Positions 1 through 10,734 are shown, numbered from the stretch's first letter. The stretch is DNA of 36,587 nucleotides from Chloroflexota bacterium (GCA_017743375.1 JAGHYX010000006.1:1-36587); one strand, 5' to 3'. The notes: generated by a model from the letters alone, not told the origin. Numbers and translations are program-made.

Positions 1-106
1 CGATGTGTCCGGCCACGATCAACCACTGCCAGCGGGTGGGCACATGGTGCGGCATGCAGTGCGCTTGATTATCCATCCATGGTCGCAATGTGTTCACGAT
101 CAGGGG

Positions 107-133
107 GTGGGCGACGGCAGCGCCGTCGCCTAC
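107..133. repeat. 27-nt palindrome, core of the dispersed repeat family
   Basis: A near-perfect inverted repeat with arms GGGCGACGGC and GCCGTCGCC. It is preceded at 90-106 by TGTTCACGATCAGGGG, which resembles the terminal motif of the dispersed elements at 30062 and 36529. The same 27-nt palindrome occurs at 30096-30122 and 36561-36587, where it is perfect. It lies in the non-coding stretch before the YtxH-like gene. It could fold into a stem in RNA, but no U-run follows, so a terminator is not supported. Confidence 0.7.
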
Positions 134-199
134 AGAGACGAAGCCGCGGGCTGCGTCGGTCTGAAACTCACGGCGAGCAGTGGTGTTAAGGTACATGCG

Positions 200-409
200 A
201 TGAAGCGCACGATCAGCTTTCTCAACGGCGCCTTCGTCGGCGCGCTCGCCGGCGCGCTGCTCGCGCTGTTACTGACCCCGAAATCCGGCCAAGACCTGCG
301 CGACGCGATCAAGCGCGAAGTGGACGACATCATGACCGAAGGTCGCCGCGCGGCTGAGCAGCGCCGGCGCGAGCTGGAGGCGCAGCTCCAGCAACTGTGG
401 GAGTCATAA
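200..409 (+). CDS. YtxH-like small membrane protein (69 aa)
   Basis: The 69-residue protein has one N-terminal hydrophobic segment (about residues 8-26, with the small-residue pattern AFVGALAGALLALLL). It is followed by TPKSGQDLR and a charged helical tail rich in Glu/Arg. This is the layout of YtxH-domain (general stress, gas-vesicle-like) proteins, in which a Gly-rich membrane segment leads into a TPxSGxxLR motif and a coiled-coil-like tail. The ATG at 200 is preferred over far upstream starts because AAGG lies just ahead of it and the upstream part would translate a dispersed repeat. Its stop directly abuts the next ATG (TAAATG), so the two genes are probably co-transcribed. Its molecular role is unknown; membrane anchoring is the only supported statement. 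Confidence 0.75.
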   Translation: MKRTISFLNGAFVGALAGALLALLLTPKSGQDLRDAIKREVDDIMTEGRRAAEQRRRELEAQLQQLWES

Positions 410-1027
410 ATGGCTGAGCTCGTCATTGCCGGCTACGCCATAGACGATAAGCTGCTGGCGCGCAAGCCCATCCGCCGTTGCCGTCTGGAGGCGTGCCAGG
501 CCGCCTGTTGTAGCGATGGCGTATGGGTGGATCACGCTCAGGCTGAGCGCATCCTGGCGCACGCCGCGCTTATCCAACCCTTCTTGCCAGAGGCGCGGCG
601 CGACCCGTCGCAGTGGTTTGCTGAGCTGCACGAAGACCCCACTTTCCCTTCGGGCCGCTGCATCGGAACGACCACCGTCGCCGATCCTACGCATCCGAAC
701 GGCAGCACATGCATCTTCCTGCGCCCTTCGGATCGCCGCTGTGCCATCCAAGCCGCCTGTCTGGCGGCTGGCCGGCCCGCCTGGGAGCTTAAACCCTACT
801 ACTGCTGCCTATTCCCGCTGGTGGACGAAGAAGGCGAAGGTTCAGGTGCGCGCCGTCTGACGCTGGACGACGAGAACGACCTATTTCGGCGCGGCGGCGG
901 TTGCTACGAGCTGTGCGCAGAGGCGCAGCCCGTCTTTCAGGTCTATGCCGAGGAGACGGCGCTGGCGCTGGGCCTGGAGGGCTACCGCCAGCTCTGCCAG
1001 CATGCCGGCGTCGCGCCGCGTTTGTAG
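410..1027 (+). CDS. Cys-cluster protein, YkgJ/DUF3109-like (205 aa)
   Basis: A soluble protein with a CxxxxCxxxCC cluster at residues 24-34 (C24, C29, C33, C34). Further Cys pairs (CC in PYYCCLF near 130, and C-x3-C in GGCYELC near 165) look like ligands for zinc or an iron-sulfur centre. The pattern and length resemble the YkgJ/DUF3109 family of putative metal-chelating proteins, whose biochemical role is not established. It starts at the base after the YtxH gene's stop codon, which suggests translational coupling. The SIS-domain gene converges on it, leaving only one base between the two stop codons. The family assignment is by motif only and is moderately sure; the metal is not known. Confidence 0.65.
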   Translation: MAELVIAGYAIDDKLLARKPIRRCRLEACQAACCSDGVWVDHAQAERILAHAALIQPFLPEARRDPSQWFAELHEDPTFPSGRCIGTTTVADPTHPNGSTCIFLRPSDRRCAIQAACLAAGRPAWELKPYYCCLFPLVDEEGEGSGARRLTLDDENDLFRRGGGCYELCAEAQPVFQVYAEETALALGLEGYRQLCQHAGVAPRL

Positions 1028-1028
1028 G

Positions 1029-2150
1029 CTAGAGCACCAGTTCGCTGGTGCGGATGCGGCTGATGCCTCCGCCGCCTTCGATGCTGCGCCCGCCGCCGAA
1101 GCCGCGAAAGTATGGCTCGCCCAACAGCGCTGCGCGATGCGCGGCGAAGAGCATGACCGGAATGCAGGCCACCAGAGGCGTATATACCTCTGGCATCGGG
1201 GCAAAGGGCAAGTCGGGCGGTGCTTCTGCCGTCGCCGGCGCGACCTCAATCACTTGCCTGCCGATGGCTTGCATGGCTACCTTGACCTCGGCGGCGCGGC
1301 TGGCGTCCCGCTCACGGGCCGTAATTAGGAAGGTTGGGGTGGCCTGGGCGCGCGCGAAGTATTGCAAATGCGCCCACTCTTCCACGTCTTGGCCGAGCGC
1401 CGAGTCGCCGCTCGCTTCCAGTATCTTGGCTGCGCCGAACTGCGCTGTGCCGAAGTTGGGGCCGCTGCCGCAGAAGACGAACTCGGTCGCTTGGCGCGTG
1501 GCCTCAGCCCAGCCACGCGCGGCGTCGTCGCTTAGCGCAATCGTCCGCGCCATCTGGTCAGCCGCGCCCGCTAACGTCGCTCGCCAGGTCGCTACGGATT
1601 GGCCGCGCGCTTCGGCGATGCGCAGCGCGCAGGCGAACAGCATGATCAGGGAGGCCAGGTAGGAACGCGCGCCGGGCACTTGGACGCCGTCGGCGCTGGG
1701 CAGGTCCGGCACGCGCGTGGTCAGCACGGCGCCGGCTGCTTGAGCGATGGGCGTGTGCGCGCCGCTGGTGATGGCCAACGTGCGCAGGCCGCGCGCCTTG
1801 GCCCGCAAGATGCCCTCGATGGTGCGCGTGACGCCGCCTGACACCGAGATGCCGATCACCAAGCTGGTCTGCGCGCGCTGCGCATAATTTGGCACGTCAA
1901 AGTTAACCACGCTGTAGCGAGAGAACGACATCGCGTTGTGCGCTTCGGTCGGCAGGCCGGCGATAGATTCAAACGCGAACTCGGTCGCCAGCGCAGCAAA
2001 GTAGCTATCGCCACAGCCGACTAGGTGCAGGCGCTCCAGCGAGCGGCAAAAGTCATCGTCCAGGACCTGAGCAGCCTCGCGCATAAAAGGCTCGGCCACC
2101 TCGCCCGCCAACTGTGGCAGGGTAAGGATGTGCTCCCGAAAGGCGTTCAT
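1029..2150 (-). CDS. SIS-domain sugar isomerase/deaminase-like protein (373 aa)
   Basis: Two sugar-isomerase (SIS) domains are visible. The first contains LVGCGDSYFAALATEFAFE followed by GISVSGGVTRTIEGILRAKARG. The second has FVFCGSGPNFGTAQFGAAKILEASG and the GQDVEEWAHLQYF block typical of GlmS/FrlB/AgaS-type isomerases, where a Glu and a His act on the phosphosugar. There is no glutaminase domain, so it is not a GlmS. A phosphosugar isomerase or deglycase role is likely but the substrate cannot be read from the sequence. The start at MNAFREHILTLPQ is chosen because the longer reading would translate a mobile-repeat copy at 2180-2275. No clear ribosome-binding site precedes it. Confidence 0.8.
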   Translation of the reverse strand: MNAFREHILTLPQLAGEVAEPFMREAAQVLDDDFCRSLERLHLVGCGDSYFAALATEFAFESIAGLPTEAHNAMSFSRYSVVNFDVPNYAQRAQTSLVIGISVSGGVTRTIEGILRAKARGLRTLAITSGAHTPIAQAAGAVLTTRVPDLPSADGVQVPGARSYLASLIMLFACALRIAEARGQSVATWRATLAGAADQMARTIALSDDAARGWAEATRQATEFVFCGSGPNFGTAQFGAAKILEASGDSALGQDVEEWAHLQYFARAQATPTFLITARERDASRAAEVKVAMQAIGRQVIEVAPATAEAPPDLPFAPMPEVYTPLVACIPVMLFAAHRAALLGEPYFRGFGGGRSIEGGGGISRIRTSELVL

Positions 2151-2179
2151 CGGGAGGAGATTGTATGCGGCGGCGTGCT

Positions 2180-2275
2180 GGGGTATGCATTCATGTCCGG
2201 GGGCAAGTCTGATCTCACCGCGGAGAACGCAGAGAAAAAGCGGTGCGGCTGATTCGCGGCTCGGTGAACGCACCC
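2180..2275. mobile_element. MITE-like element just upstream of the SIS gene
   Basis: The 96-bp unit begins GGGGTATGCATTCATG and ends GGTGAACGCACCC, so its ends are inverted copies of the family motif GGGTGCATTCAC. The pentamer GTGCT lies directly on both sides (2175-2179 and 2276-2280), which may be a short target duplication. Its interior (GGGGCAAG-CTGATCTCAC, then CGGAGAACGCAGAGAA) is repeated in inverse orientation inside the element at 24405-24534. The 5' end of the longer SIS reading frame lies in it. Confidence 0.6.
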
Positions 2276-2421
2276 GTGCTAGAACTCATCCAGAAACAGT
2301 GTCTCGGCAAAATCCCTAATGCACGCCAGACGCACCAGTTTTCAAAGCGCGCACCAAAGCAGCTCAGTAACCAGCGATCCGGTCGTTCAATCTTCCATCG
2401 TCGCTTCTCTCATCTTGCGTT

Positions 2422-2754
2422 GGGCATATTCACGAATAGAGGCCAATCGTTTAATGTGTCATGCCGGGTCGCTGTGTTGAATGTCAAGAGGTGCGCCTTC
2501 GGATTCCTGCGCTACGAAACACCTGGAATCCCGCCAACCGAAGCCCCGCAGGGTCACGATGCACCTCGCCTCACTGTCATGCTGAGTCACTCAGCATGAC
2601 AAACTGGTATGACAAGCTGAACGATATCCGTAAACGCACCTGTGTAAATCCGAACTCACGTTAGCATAATAAGTACGCTCCCTAATTATTCTTCTGTCTC
2701 TCGCAGGCTGCGAGCCTGTGGGAGGATGGCTTTGCCCCTATTCGTGAACGCACC
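2422..2754. mobile_element. Possible longer (333 bp) member of the inverted-repeat element family
   Basis: The left end reads GGGCATATTCACGAATAG and continues AGGC. The right end, read on the other strand, gives GGTGCGTTCACGAATAGG followed by GGC. The two are therefore inverted copies sharing TTCACGAATAG. No flanking target duplication could be found. The interior has no coding signal, so this may be an old non-autonomous element or two unrelated insertions of the same end motif. Confidence 0.4.
2575..2601. repeat. Perfect 27-nt palindrome
   Basis: Thirteen-base arms (TGTCATGCTGAGT and ACTCAGCATGACA) are separated by a single C. No T-run follows on either strand, so it does not look like a terminator. 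A partial echo, TATGACAAGC, follows at 2609. It sits inside the gap before dnaG, within the putative 2422-2754 element. Confidence 0.85.
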
Positions 2755-2789
2755 TCCGTGCAATGCCCTTTGCGTTATAAATAAACTGC

Positions 2790-4661
2790 ATGTCGGTGGT
2801 CGAGGAGATCAAGCGGCGGGTGGACATCGTCGAGGTGATCGGCAGCTACGTCCAGCTCACCCGCAGCGGGCGCAACTACAAAGGGCTTTCGCCCTTTAAG
2901 CAGGAGCGCACGCCCTCGTTCTTCGTCTTTCCGGAGACGCAGACCTTTAAGGACTTCTCCAGCGGCGAGCAGGGCGACGTCTTCTCCTTCTTAATGAAGA
3001 AGGAAGGGCTGAGCTTCGGCGAGGCGCTGCGCGCGCTGGCCAAGCGGGCCGGCGTGCGGCTGGAGGAGCGCACGCCCGAACAGCAGCGCAGCGCCGAATA
3101 CGCTGCCCGCCTGCGCGCGGCGCTGGCCGACGCCGCCGAGTACTTCCACCAGCTCCTGACCAGCGCGCCCCAGGCTGCCGCCTGCCGTGCCTACCTGCGC
3201 GAGCAGCGCGGGCTGAGCCAGGCGACGATCGAGGCGTGGCAGCTTGGCTACAGCCTGGCCGACTTTCAGGCGCTCTTGACCCACCTGACGGCGCGCGGCT
3301 ATAGCGCCCAGGAGCTGGTGGACGCCGGCCTGGTCATCCAAAACGAGGAAGGCCGCCGCTACGACCGCTTCCGCGGGCGGCTGATGATCCCGATCCGCGA
3401 CCCGCAAGGCGAGGTGGTGGGGTTCGGGTCGCGCGCCCTGGACGGCAGCGAGCCGAAATACATGAACTCGCCGCAGACGGCCGTCTTCGACAAGGGCCGG
3501 CTGCTCTTCGGGCTGGACCGCGCCCGCCGCAGCATCCGCGATGAACAAAGCGCTGTGCTGGTGGAGGGCTACATGGACGTGCTGGCCTGCCACCAGGCCG
3601 GCTTCACCAACGTGGTGGCCGGCATGGGCACCGCGCTGAGCGAGGCCCAATTGCGGATGCTGCGCCGGCTGGCTCCGCGCATCGTGTTGGCGCTGGACGC
3701 CGATGCCGCCGGCGAGCGCGCCATCCTGCGCAGCGTCCAGGTGGCCCGCGACGTGCTCGACCGCGAGGCCGACCCGCTCTTTGACGCGCGCGGCATGATC
3801 CGCCACGAATCACGCCTGCAGGCCGATATCCGCGTGGCGATCCTGCCAGCGGGCAAAGACCCCGACGAGCTGGTCTTGAGCGCGCCGGAACAATGGCAAG
3901 CGCTTATCGCCGCCGCGCGGCCGGTGGCCGAACACGTAATGGACGCGCTGCTGGCCGGCCACGACCTGCGCGACCCGGCGGGCCGCGCGCAGGCCGTGCG
4001 GGCCGTCGCGCCCATCCTGCTCGACTTGGCCGACCCCATCCAGCGCGACGCCTACATCCAGCGCCTGGCCGCGCGGTTGGGCAGCAGCCCGCGCGCGGTG
4101 ATGCTGACGGTCAACGCGGTCGCCCGCGAACTGCGTGGCCAGGTCAGGCCGCAGCCGGCAGAACAAGCCGGACGCCCGCGCAGAGGCAGCGACCTGGAAG
4201 CGCACCTGATCGCCCTCCTCAGCCGGCGGCCATCGCTGCTGCTGGATGCCAACGTCGCGCTGACGCGCGCCAACCTGGACGTGCTGAGCGAGGCCGACTT
4301 CAGCAATCCTGCCCTGCGCGAGGGCTTCCGCCAGCTCAGCCGCGCCGCGCTCGGCGCGCCGCCCCTCCCCGGCGATGAAGCCGAGGACTGGCTGGCGATC
4401 ATCGCTGATGAGGAGGTGCCGCTCTTGGACAGCGACGACGACGCTCTGCTGCGCGAAGCGCTGATCCGCACGGCGCTGCGCCTGCGCGAGCGCAACCTGG
4501 CCCGCGAGCGGGACGCAATCCATCTGATGATTGAGGAAGCCAAACGCTCTGGGCAGCAAAATGTGGCCGCTCACTATAATAACGACCTACAGCGCGTGTT
4601 GACCCAGCAATTGCGAGTGCATAAGGCGCTGCACCTTCGGAGCGCGCTGCCTGTTCTTTGA
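2790..4661 (+). CDS. dnaG: DNA primase DnaG without zinc-ribbon ligands (623 aa)
   Basis: Primase that makes RNA primers at the replication fork. The N-terminal domain (about residues 1-95) aligns with the CHC2 zinc ribbon (VDIVEVIGSYVQLTRSGRNY, then TPSFFVFPETQTF and GDVFSFL). The four metal ligands are absent, however: the usual CPFH is SPFK (S34, K37), and the later CxxC positions are D55 and S58. The catalytic core follows, with RFRGRLMIPIRD near 190 and a TOPRIM domain from about 254 (LVEGYMDVL, then ALDADAAGERA near 300). The C-terminal about 180 residues form the helicase-interacting type region. The length is normal for DnaG. rpoD starts nine bases after the stop, so this is a reduced macromolecular-synthesis operon without rpsU. 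Confidence 0.95.
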   Translation: MSVVEEIKRRVDIVEVIGSYVQLTRSGRNYKGLSPFKQERTPSFFVFPETQTFKDFSSGEQGDVFSFLMKKEGLSFGEALRALAKRAGVRLEERTPEQQRSAEYAARLRAALADAAEYFHQLLTSAPQAAACRAYLREQRGLSQATIEAWQLGYSLADFQALLTHLTARGYSAQELVDAGLVIQNEEGRRYDRFRGRLMIPIRDPQGEVVGFGSRALDGSEPKYMNSPQTAVFDKGRLLFGLDRARRSIRDEQSAVLVEGYMDVLACHQAGFTNVVAGMGTALSEAQLRMLRRLAPRIVLALDADAAGERAILRSVQVARDVLDREADPLFDARGMIRHESRLQADIRVAILPAGKDPDELVLSAPEQWQALIAAARPVAEHVMDALLAGHDLRDPAGRAQAVRAVAPILLDLADPIQRDAYIQRLAARLGSSPRAVMLTVNAVARELRGQVRPQPAEQAGRPRRGSDLEAHLIALLSRRPSLLLDANVALTRANLDVLSEADFSNPALREGFRQLSRAALGAPPLPGDEAEDWLAIIADEEVPLLDSDDDALLREALIRTALRLRERNLARERDAIHLMIEEAKRSGQQNVAAHYNNDLQRVLTQQLRVHKALHLRSALPVL

Positions 4662-4670
4662 CGGAGGGGT

Positions 4671-6335
<1,665 letters not shown>

Positions 6336-6665
6336 CGCTCCGCCTGAGCTTCTGGCGCACGATCAGCTCGGCGTCGAACAGGCGCATGTCCACCCGCAGG
6401 TCATCGCCGACGATCACCCCCTCGGCCTCCAGCCGACGGCGCTGCTCCTCCGGCGCGTATTGATTCGAGATGCGCCCTTGGGCGTTGATGACGCGCCACC
6501 ACGGCACGCGGTCGCGGGCCGGCGAACGCAGCAGGGCATGGAGGGCGAAACCGACGTAGCGCGCCGAGCGCGGTCGCCCGCACTGGCGCGCCACGCCGCT
6601 GTAACTCATCACCATCCCCTTGGGGATGAGCCGGACGACGCGATAGACATCTGCGAAGCGCACGT

Positions 6666-8270
6666 CTAGATCAGCCCGAAGTCCTTGGCGATCAGCCGGG
6701 CGGTCATCTTCGCGCTCATCATCACGCTGGGCGTGCCGCCGCCGGGTTGGGTGCTCGCGCCCACCAGGTAGAGGCGCTCGATGTCCTCGCTGCGGTTGTG
6801 TGGGCGGAAGTAGGCAGTCTGGAGCAGGGTTGGCTCCGGCCCAAAGCCGTTGCCCAGGTAGCTGTTCAAGCTGCGCTCGAAGTAATCCGGCGTGATGTAG
6901 CTCTTATAGACCAGCCGCTCGCACAGGCCAGGGATGTAGCCGGCTTCGTCCAGGAAGCGCAGCGCCTTGTCCACGTAAGCGTCCCCGATCGCCGACCAGT
7001 TGAGGCCGCTCGCGTTATTCGGCACCGGCACCAGCGTATAGGCCGCGTGGTGGCCGGGCGGGGCCAGGCTGGGGTCGGTGAGCGTGGGCACGTGTAGGTA
7101 ATGGGACATGTCGGGCGCCAGCACGCGCCGGTCGAAGATGTCGCGCAGCAGCTCTTCGTAGCGCTGGCTGAGGATGATATTGTGGTGGCGCAGGTTGCTC
7201 AGGTCCAGGCCGTCGCCCCGAAAGCCGAAGTAGATCACCACCAGCGACATGGACTGGCGGGTGCGCTTGACGCGGGCGTCGGTGTGAAACAGGCGATAGC
7301 GCGGGTCGATCAGGTGCATGTAGGTATGGGCGTAATCGCCGTTGGAGACGACGAGGTCAGCGCGCAGTTGCGTGCCGTCGGCCAACTCCACCCCTTGTGC
7401 GATCCGCCGGCCGAAGCGCCCGCGCGGCGGTGCGCCGTCCGGACCGGCCACCAGGATGCGCTTGACCTCGCTGTTGTAGCGGATCGTCCCGCCGAGCTCC
7501 TGGAACTTCTGGACGAAGCCGCGCACGAGCGCGCCGGTCCCGCCCATGGCGAAGTGGATGCCCCAGGTCTTCTCGACGAAGTGAATCATCGCGTAGATGG
7601 CCGGCACAGCCAGCGGGTTGCCGCCGATCAGCAAGGGCTCGAAGCTGAAGACCTGGCGCAGCTTGGGGTGCTTAAAGTACTTGCTGGTGAACGAGAACAG
7701 GGTGCGCACCGCATCCAGCCGCAGCAGGTCGGGCATGATGGCCAGCATCGAGGCCAGGCTGTCGAAGTACTTGTAGCCGAGCTGGAGGAAGCCGCGCTCG
7801 AAGATGGCCCGAGCATCGGCGTGGAAGCGCTCGTAGCCCTCTAGGTCATCCGGGGCAATGGCGCGGATCTGCGCGCGGGTGTGCTCGCGGTCACCGTCGT
7901 AATCGAAATACGAGCCGTCCTCGAAGTGAATGCGATAGAACGGGTTGAGCGGGATGATGTTGACGTAGCGCGAGGTGTGGGTCAGGTCAGGGGCGCGCCC
8001 CGGCTCCAGGACGTGCGGCGGAAAGTCTGGCCCGTCCAGGTTGGGGCTGCCGCGCTCCAGCGCGAACAGCTCCTCAATGAAGTGCGGCACAGTGATCACG
8101 GTCGGCCCCATGTCGAAGGTGAAGCCCTGCGCCTTGCGCACATAGGCCCGACCGCCCGGCCCGTCCAGCTTCTCCACGATGGTGGTGTCGAAGCCCAGGC
8201 TTTGCAGGCGGATGCCGAGCGCTAGTCCGCCGATGCCTGATCCGATAATGATTGCCTTGCGAGTGGTCAT
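6666..8270 (-). CDS. crtI: Phytoene desaturase-family FAD oxidoreductase, CrtI type (534 aa)
   Basis: The N-terminal FAD-binding Rossmann motif [20 protein letters not shown] ends in [25 protein letters not shown] follows, as in CrtI desaturases. The C-terminal FAD block [19 protein letters not shown] is characteristic of CrtI-type carotenoid desaturases and isomerases. Length (534) is slightly above the usual 490-510. It should introduce double bases into, or isomerise, a C40 (or C30) carotenoid precursor at the membrane. No crtB or other carotenoid gene is next to it, so phytoene as substrate is a family inference; a CrtO-like ketolase or 4,4'-diapophytoene enzyme cannot be excluded. It lies downstream of serA and two bases ahead of the ATL gene. 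Confidence 0.85.
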   Translation of the reverse strand: MTTRKAIIIGSGIGGLALGIRLQSLGFDTTIVEKLDGPGGRAYVRKAQGFTFDMGPTVITVPHFIEELFALERGSPNLDGPDFPPHVLEPGRAPDLTHTSRYVNIIPLNPFYRIHFEDGSYFDYDGDREHTRAQIRAIAPDDLEGYERFHADARAIFERGFLQLGYKYFDSLASMLAIMPDLLRLDAVRTLFSFTSKYFKHPKLRQVFSFEPLLIGGNPLAVPAIYAMIHFVEKTWGIHFAMGGTGALVRGFVQKFQELGGTIRYNSEVKRILVAGPDGAPPRGRFGRRIAQGVELADGTQLRADLVVSNGDYAHTYMHLIDPRYRLFHTDARVKRTRQSMSLVVIYFGFRGDGLDLSNLRHHNIILSQRYEELLRDIFDRRVLAPDMSHYLHVPTLTDPSLAPPGHHAAYTLVPVPNNASGLNWSAIGDAYVDKALRFLDEAGYIPGLCERLVYKSYITPDYFERSLNSYLGNGFGPEPTLLQTAYFRPHNRSEDIERLYLVGASTQPGGGTPSVMMSAKMTARLIAKDFGLI

Positions 8271-8321
8271 GTCTTGAAACCAGCCTTACTAAGAGTTGAA
8301 GGTGACGTTAGCAGGGCCGGT

Positions 8322-9911
8322 TTAGAGCGAGATTTGTTTGACCCAGAACACCTCTGGCAGGTCGCGCAGCGCCTTGAGGGCGTAATCCGGCACTGGGTTA
8401 TCCAGGTTGATGAACGAGAGCGCGCGGTCGCCGGGCCGCGTTCGCCCCAGGCGGTATTCGGCGATGTTGACGTAGTTGGCGCCCAGGATGGTGCCCACCC
8501 GCCCGATCACGCCGGGCACGTCGCGCGAGGAGATCACCAGCACCAGGCCCTCCGGCACGGCGTCAATGCGAAAGTGGTCGAGCTGGACGATGCGCGGTTG
8601 GTTGCCGTCGAACAGCGTGCCGGCCACGGTGTGCTCATCCTGGTCGGTGGTGATCCGGCAGGAGACCAGGTTGGTGTAGTCGCTGCCGATCAGGTTCAGC
8701 GCCTGGGTGACGACGATCCCGCGCTCGTCGGCGATCACGGGGGCGTTGACGTAGTTCACCTTCTCCCCGCCGAGGATCGGCTCGAGCAGGCCGCGCAGGA
8801 GGGCCACGGTGAGCGGCTTGACGTGCGGCGCGACATCGGTGCCGCGGTATTCCACCTCCACGCGCGCCAGGCGCCCCTCCATCAGGCATGCCTGTAGCCG
8901 GCCTAGCTTCTCGGCCAAGATAAGATAGGGCCGGATGATCGGCCAGGCAGAGGGGTCAATCGGCGGAAAGTTCACCGCGTTGCGCACGTCGCGCTCGTGG
9001 AGCGCGTCCAGCACCTGCTCGGCGATCTGGAGCGAGACGTCGCGCTGGGCCTCGGTCGTGCTGGCGCCGAGGTGGGGCGTGACGACGACGTTGGGCAGCT
9101 TGAGCAGCGGCAGGTCAGGCGGCGGCGGTTCTTCTTCAAAGACATCGAGGGCGGCGCCGGCCAGCTTGCCGCTCACCAACGCCTCGTAGAGGGCCTGCAT
9201 ATCCACCAAAGCACCGCGCGCCACGTTGATCACGCGCGCGCCCGGCTTCATCTTGGCGATGGCGGCGGCGTCCAACAGGCCGCGCGTTCCCGGCGTGAGC
9301 GAGGAGTGAAGCGTGACGAAGTCGCTCTGGGCGAGCAGTTCGTCGAGCGAGACCAGCAGCACCTTATTGGCGCGGGCGGTTTCCTCGCTCACGTATGGGT
9401 CATAGGCGATCACCTCCATGCCGAAGCCCTGGGCGCGGCGGGCCACCTGCGTGCCGACGCGGCCCAGGCCGATGATGCCCAGCGTCTTGCCGTGCAACTG
9501 GACGCCGATGAACTTGCTGCGCGTCCATTCGCCGCGGCGCAACGAGGCATCGGCCTGCGGGATGTTGCGGGCCAGCGCCAACATCATCGCCATGGTGTGC
9601 TCGCAGGTGGCGGTGGTGTTGGCCTGGGGGGTGTTCATCACGATGATGCCGCGATGGGTGGCGGCATCCACGTCAATTGTGTCCACGCCGATGCCAGCGC
9701 GGCCGATCACGCGCAACTTCTCGGCGCGCGCGATCACCTCGGCGTCCACTTTGGTATCGCTGCGCACGATGAGGGCATGGTAGGCAGCAATGCGCTCCAG
9801 CAGCTCGGCGCGGGGCATCTTCTTTACCACGTCCACGTGCACGTTGGGATCGCGACGCAGCACCTCTAAACCGGCCTCGGATAGGTCGTCCGGGATCAAG
9901 ATGTTGAACAT
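8322..9911 (-). CDS. serA: D-3-phosphoglycerate dehydrogenase SerA, long form (529 aa)
   Basis: First enzyme of serine synthesis: oxidises 3-phosphoglycerate to phosphohydroxypyruvate with NAD. The substrate domain (ILIPDDLSEAGLEVL to about residue 100) surrounds an NAD domain with GKTLGIIGLGRVGTQVARRA. The signature ARGALVDMQALYEAL and the catalytic His in PHLGASTTEAQ are present. After about residue 315 come the allosteric substrate-binding domain and a C-terminal ACT domain (VLVISSRDVPGVIGRVGTILG), which commonly binds serine. The length matches the long (about 525-530 aa) SerA class. The start at MFNILIP is chosen from family alignment; a longer frame would run into the promoter region shared with recO, which diverges only 49 bases away. 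Confidence 0.95.
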   Translation of the reverse strand: MFNILIPDDLSEAGLEVLRRDPNVHVDVVKKMPRAELLERIAAYHALIVRSDTKVDAEVIARAEKLRVIGRAGIGVDTIDVDAATHRGIIVMNTPQANTTATCEHTMAMMLALARNIPQADASLRRGEWTRSKFIGVQLHGKTLGIIGLGRVGTQVARRAQGFGMEVIAYDPYVSEETARANKVLLVSLDELLAQSDFVTLHSSLTPGTRGLLDAAAIAKMKPGARVINVARGALVDMQALYEALVSGKLAGAALDVFEEEPPPPDLPLLKLPNVVVTPHLGASTTEAQRDVSLQIAEQVLDALHERDVRNAVNFPPIDPSAWPIIRPYLILAEKLGRLQACLMEGRLARVEVEYRGTDVAPHVKPLTVALLRGLLEPILGGEKVNYVNAPVIADERGIVVTQALNLIGSDYTNLVSCRITTDQDEHTVAGTLFDGNQPRIVQLDHFRIDAVPEGLVLVISSRDVPGVIGRVGTILGANYVNIAEYRLGRTRPGDRALSFINLDNPVPDYALKALRDLPEVFWVKQISL

Positions 9912-9960
9912 GGCGCGCGGATTATAGGACTTACCGCCTGCGCGTACACTCTCGCCTACC

Positions 9961-10734
9961 ATGAATCGCCTGCGCGTCTATGCCACCGAGGGGATCGTCC
10001 TGCGCCGCGACGACTACGGCGAGGCCGACCGGCTGGTGACGCTGTTGACGCCAGGGCACGGCAAGTTGCGCGCGCTGGCCAAGGGCGCGCGCCGGCTGAC
10101 CTCGCGCAAGGCGGGGCACATCGAGCTGTTCGCTCGGGCACACCTGCTGCTGGCGCGCGGGCGGACGTTCGACCTGATCACGCAGGCCGAGCTGATCGAG
10201 CCGCACCGCGCGCTGCGCGAGGACGTGCTGCGCAGCGCGATGGCGCACTACCTGTGCGACCTGGCTGATTGGTTCGCGCCGCAGGGCAGCGAGGCCGCCG
10301 ACCTTTACGCGCTGCTGGTCGAGGGGTTGGCCCTGCTGTGCCGAGCGACCGATCCGCGCCTGGCCGCACGCGCCTTCGAGCTGCGCCTGCTGACGCTGGA
10401 GGGCTACGGGCCGGCACTGTCGCGCTGCGCGCGCACTGGTGCGCCGATTGACATCGCCGGCGAGGCGAAGGTCGCCTTCTCGCCGGCTGAGGGTGGCGTG
10501 CTGTGCGCGGAGGCCGCTGCGCAGGCGCGCGACGTGATCTGGCTGCGCCGGCAGGAGCTGGCCCTAATGCGGCTATTGCAGAGCCAACCTTTTGAGGCGC
10601 TGACCGAGCTGAGCGTGTCGCTTGACCTGCTCGCGGGCGTGGAGCACGCCCTCCAGATCTATCTGAGCGCGATTTTGGAACGCCGGCCGCGCACCGCCGC
10701 GCTGGTCAGGCAAGTGGCGCGTGGCCTGCGCTAG
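9961..10734 (+). CDS. recO: DNA repair protein RecO (257 aa)
   Basis: RecF-pathway recombination mediator that loads RecA and anneals SSB-coated strands. The N-terminal OB fold shows YATEGIVLRRDDYGEADRLVTLLTP, then GKLRALAKGARR, which are standard RecO opening motifs. The helical domain follows (FELRLLTLEGYGPAL, near residue 145). The Cys4 zinc finger found in many RecO proteins is not present: only RCARTG remains of the first pair. The length is typical. It diverges from serA, and a tRNA-Arg gene begins 11 bases after its stop. Confidence 0.92.
   Translation: MNRLRVYATEGIVLRRDDYGEADRLVTLLTPGHGKLRALAKGARRLTSRKAGHIELFARAHLLLARGRTFDLITQAELIEPHRALREDVLRSAMAHYLCDLADWFAPQGSEAADLYALLVEGLALLCRATDPRLAARAFELRLLTLEGYGPALSRCARTGAPIDIAGEAKVAFSPAEGGVLCAEAAAQARDVIWLRRQELALMRLLQSQPFEALTELSVSLDLLAGVEHALQIYLSAILERRPRTAALVRQVARGLR

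Larger units (their letters stand above)
2276..2789. other. Non-coding, repeat-rich gap before dnaG
   Basis: About 510 bp with no convincing gene. It holds an inverted pair of the dispersed-repeat end motif (2422-2443 and 2734-2754), a perfect 27-nt palindrome at 2575-2601, and a small inverted repeat CAGGCTGCGAGCCTG near 2705. The short frames here lack family features. A TATAAA box at 2776-2781 lies eight bases before the dnaG ATG, which would give an almost leaderless dnaG transcript; no good -35 box was seen. Confidence 0.6.

Noticed and set aside
90-133. Rho-independent terminator at the palindrome copies (107, 30096, 36561)
   Set aside because: No U-run follows the stems on either strand, and the flanks match a repeat family.
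5-199. A longer N-terminus for the YtxH-like protein
   Set aside because: It would translate the dispersed repeat at 90-133, and has no membrane or signal feature; the ATG at 200 fits the family.
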